Shown here piece after piece: positions 63,629-64,000 of a DNA stretch of 64,000 nucleotides (positions are counted from its first letter, which is position 1; each line of letters begins with the position of its first letter). Source of the DNA: Rhodomicrobium sp963706665. GTDB lineage: Bacteria; Pseudomonadota; Alphaproteobacteria; Rhizobiales; Rhodomicrobiaceae. Location of the stretch: NCBI GenBank assembly GCA_963706665.1, contig CAVPNP010000042.1:62001-126000 (forward strand), written 5' to 3'. Position numbers and translations under genes: made by a program. The notes under the pieces are model-generated. The model ran no database searches. It was not told the origin of the DNA and saw only the letters and a list, made by a program, of their open reading frames with translations.

Positions 63629-64000
63629 ATGAACTCGGGGGCATCTGGCCTTTCCTTGGTGGTCTGGCAAGGCTGGGGGGTTCTCTCGGTCATGGCCGTG
63701 CTAACTGCACTCCTCGCGACAATTCTCGCATGGCTGCTTCCCTTCCCGGACCGCTCATTAAACGGTCAGCTCGCAAATTATAATGAGCGAATGGCGCTAA
63801 AGGAAAGGCTCGGGGCTGCGACTCCCTTTGGGGCCTATCTCGTTACGGTTCGCCGTCTCAACGAGTGGCTCATGGAATGGTTCGGTCCTGCGTTTAGCGG
63901 ACAAGCCTTCGAGCGTTGCCTTGCAATCGCGTTTGTTTTTCCGATCACGCTATTTCTTATCACGCTCGTCACAAACGGTTTCACCGCTCATCGCGTCACT
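63629..64000 (+). CDS. Membrane protein, incomplete at the right edge
   Basis: An open frame of at least 124 codons begins at 63629 and runs to the end of the window. The ATG is preceded by GGGGCAGG. The product starts with one membrane helix (VLSVMAVLTALLATILAWLLPFP), continues with a short soluble stretch (MALKERLGAATPFGAYLVTVRRLNEWLMEWFG), and then begins a second helix (LAIAFVFPITLFLITLVT). I do not recognise the family. Confidence 0.65.
   Translation, partial: MNSGASGLSLVVWQGWGVLSVMAVLTALLATILAWLLPFPDRSLNGQLANYNERMALKERLGAATPFGAYLVTVRRLNEWLMEWFGPAFSGQAFERCLAIAFVFPITLFLITLVTNGFTAHRVT

Overview
The window looks like chromosome of an alphaproteobacterium, most probably Hyphomicrobiales (Beijerinckiaceae/Rhodomicrobium-like). 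The reasons are a crotonyl-CoA carboxylase/reductase close to a methylsuccinyl-CoA dehydrogenase (two hallmark enzymes of the ethylmalonyl-CoA pathway), many branched-chain-type (Liv) ABC transporters, and the protein families and codon use. This placement is by recognition, not by a search.

Layout. 1-2557: metC and argG. 2971-3963: a secreted protein. 4065-4277: relic of an IS3 transposase. 4433-9409: a Liv operon with a LivM-LivG fusion and a frameshifted livF. 9492-16901: an SPFH protein, ccr, an unknown protein with an internal repeat, frameshifted mcd, an SDR, kdsB and a histidine phosphatase. 16944-18403: a HAD protein and a Phd/PIN toxin-antitoxin pair. 18536-23414: a sugar-type ABC importer without its ATPase, with a GlcG-like protein and a DenD-like dehydrogenase. 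23721-33413: FecR, ceramidase-like, Hsp20 and Lon (frameshifted), a decayed metallophosphoesterase, an FMN reductase (frameshifted) with a relic second copy of its end, and DUF1993. 33667-35483: two flavoproteins, one with a large internal deletion. 36688-38627: a Rap1a-like secreted protein and an amidohydrolase.

The most striking structure lies between 38816 and 56435. An intact tRNA-Cys (minus strand, 56362-56435) and a 45-base copy of its 3' part (38816-38860, one mismatch, same orientation) flank 17.5 kb as direct repeats. This is the classical signature of an element integrated at the 3' end of a tRNA gene. The cargo is two divergent paralogous operons, each with a long-chain-type acyl-CoA ligase plus LivG, LivH, LivM, substrate-binding protein and LivF. 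One operon also carries a PaaK-like ligase and a DUF559 nuclease. I infer uptake of organic acids followed by CoA activation. No integrase is visible; an N-terminally truncated IS481 transposase lies beside the tRNA.

56687-64000 holds a glycine-rich secreted protein, a broken TPR gene, and what looks like a sugar-oxidation set: an L-sorbosone-type dehydrogenase, an IlvD/Edd sugar-acid dehydratase, an RraA-family protein and a (frameshifted) HpcH/HpaI aldolase. A membrane-protein gene runs off the right edge.

Two cross-cutting observations matter to any user of this annotation. First, at least six otherwise normal genes (livF, mcd, lon, an FMN reductase, a livM, an HpcH aldolase) and a TPR gene are broken by single-base shifts that are nearly all extra bases outside long homopolymers; residual insertion-type sequencing error is a serious alternative to real decay. 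Second, GC-rich palindromic repeats occur at three loci, one expanded into five tandem 51-base units, and one encodes the C-terminus of the DUF559 nuclease.
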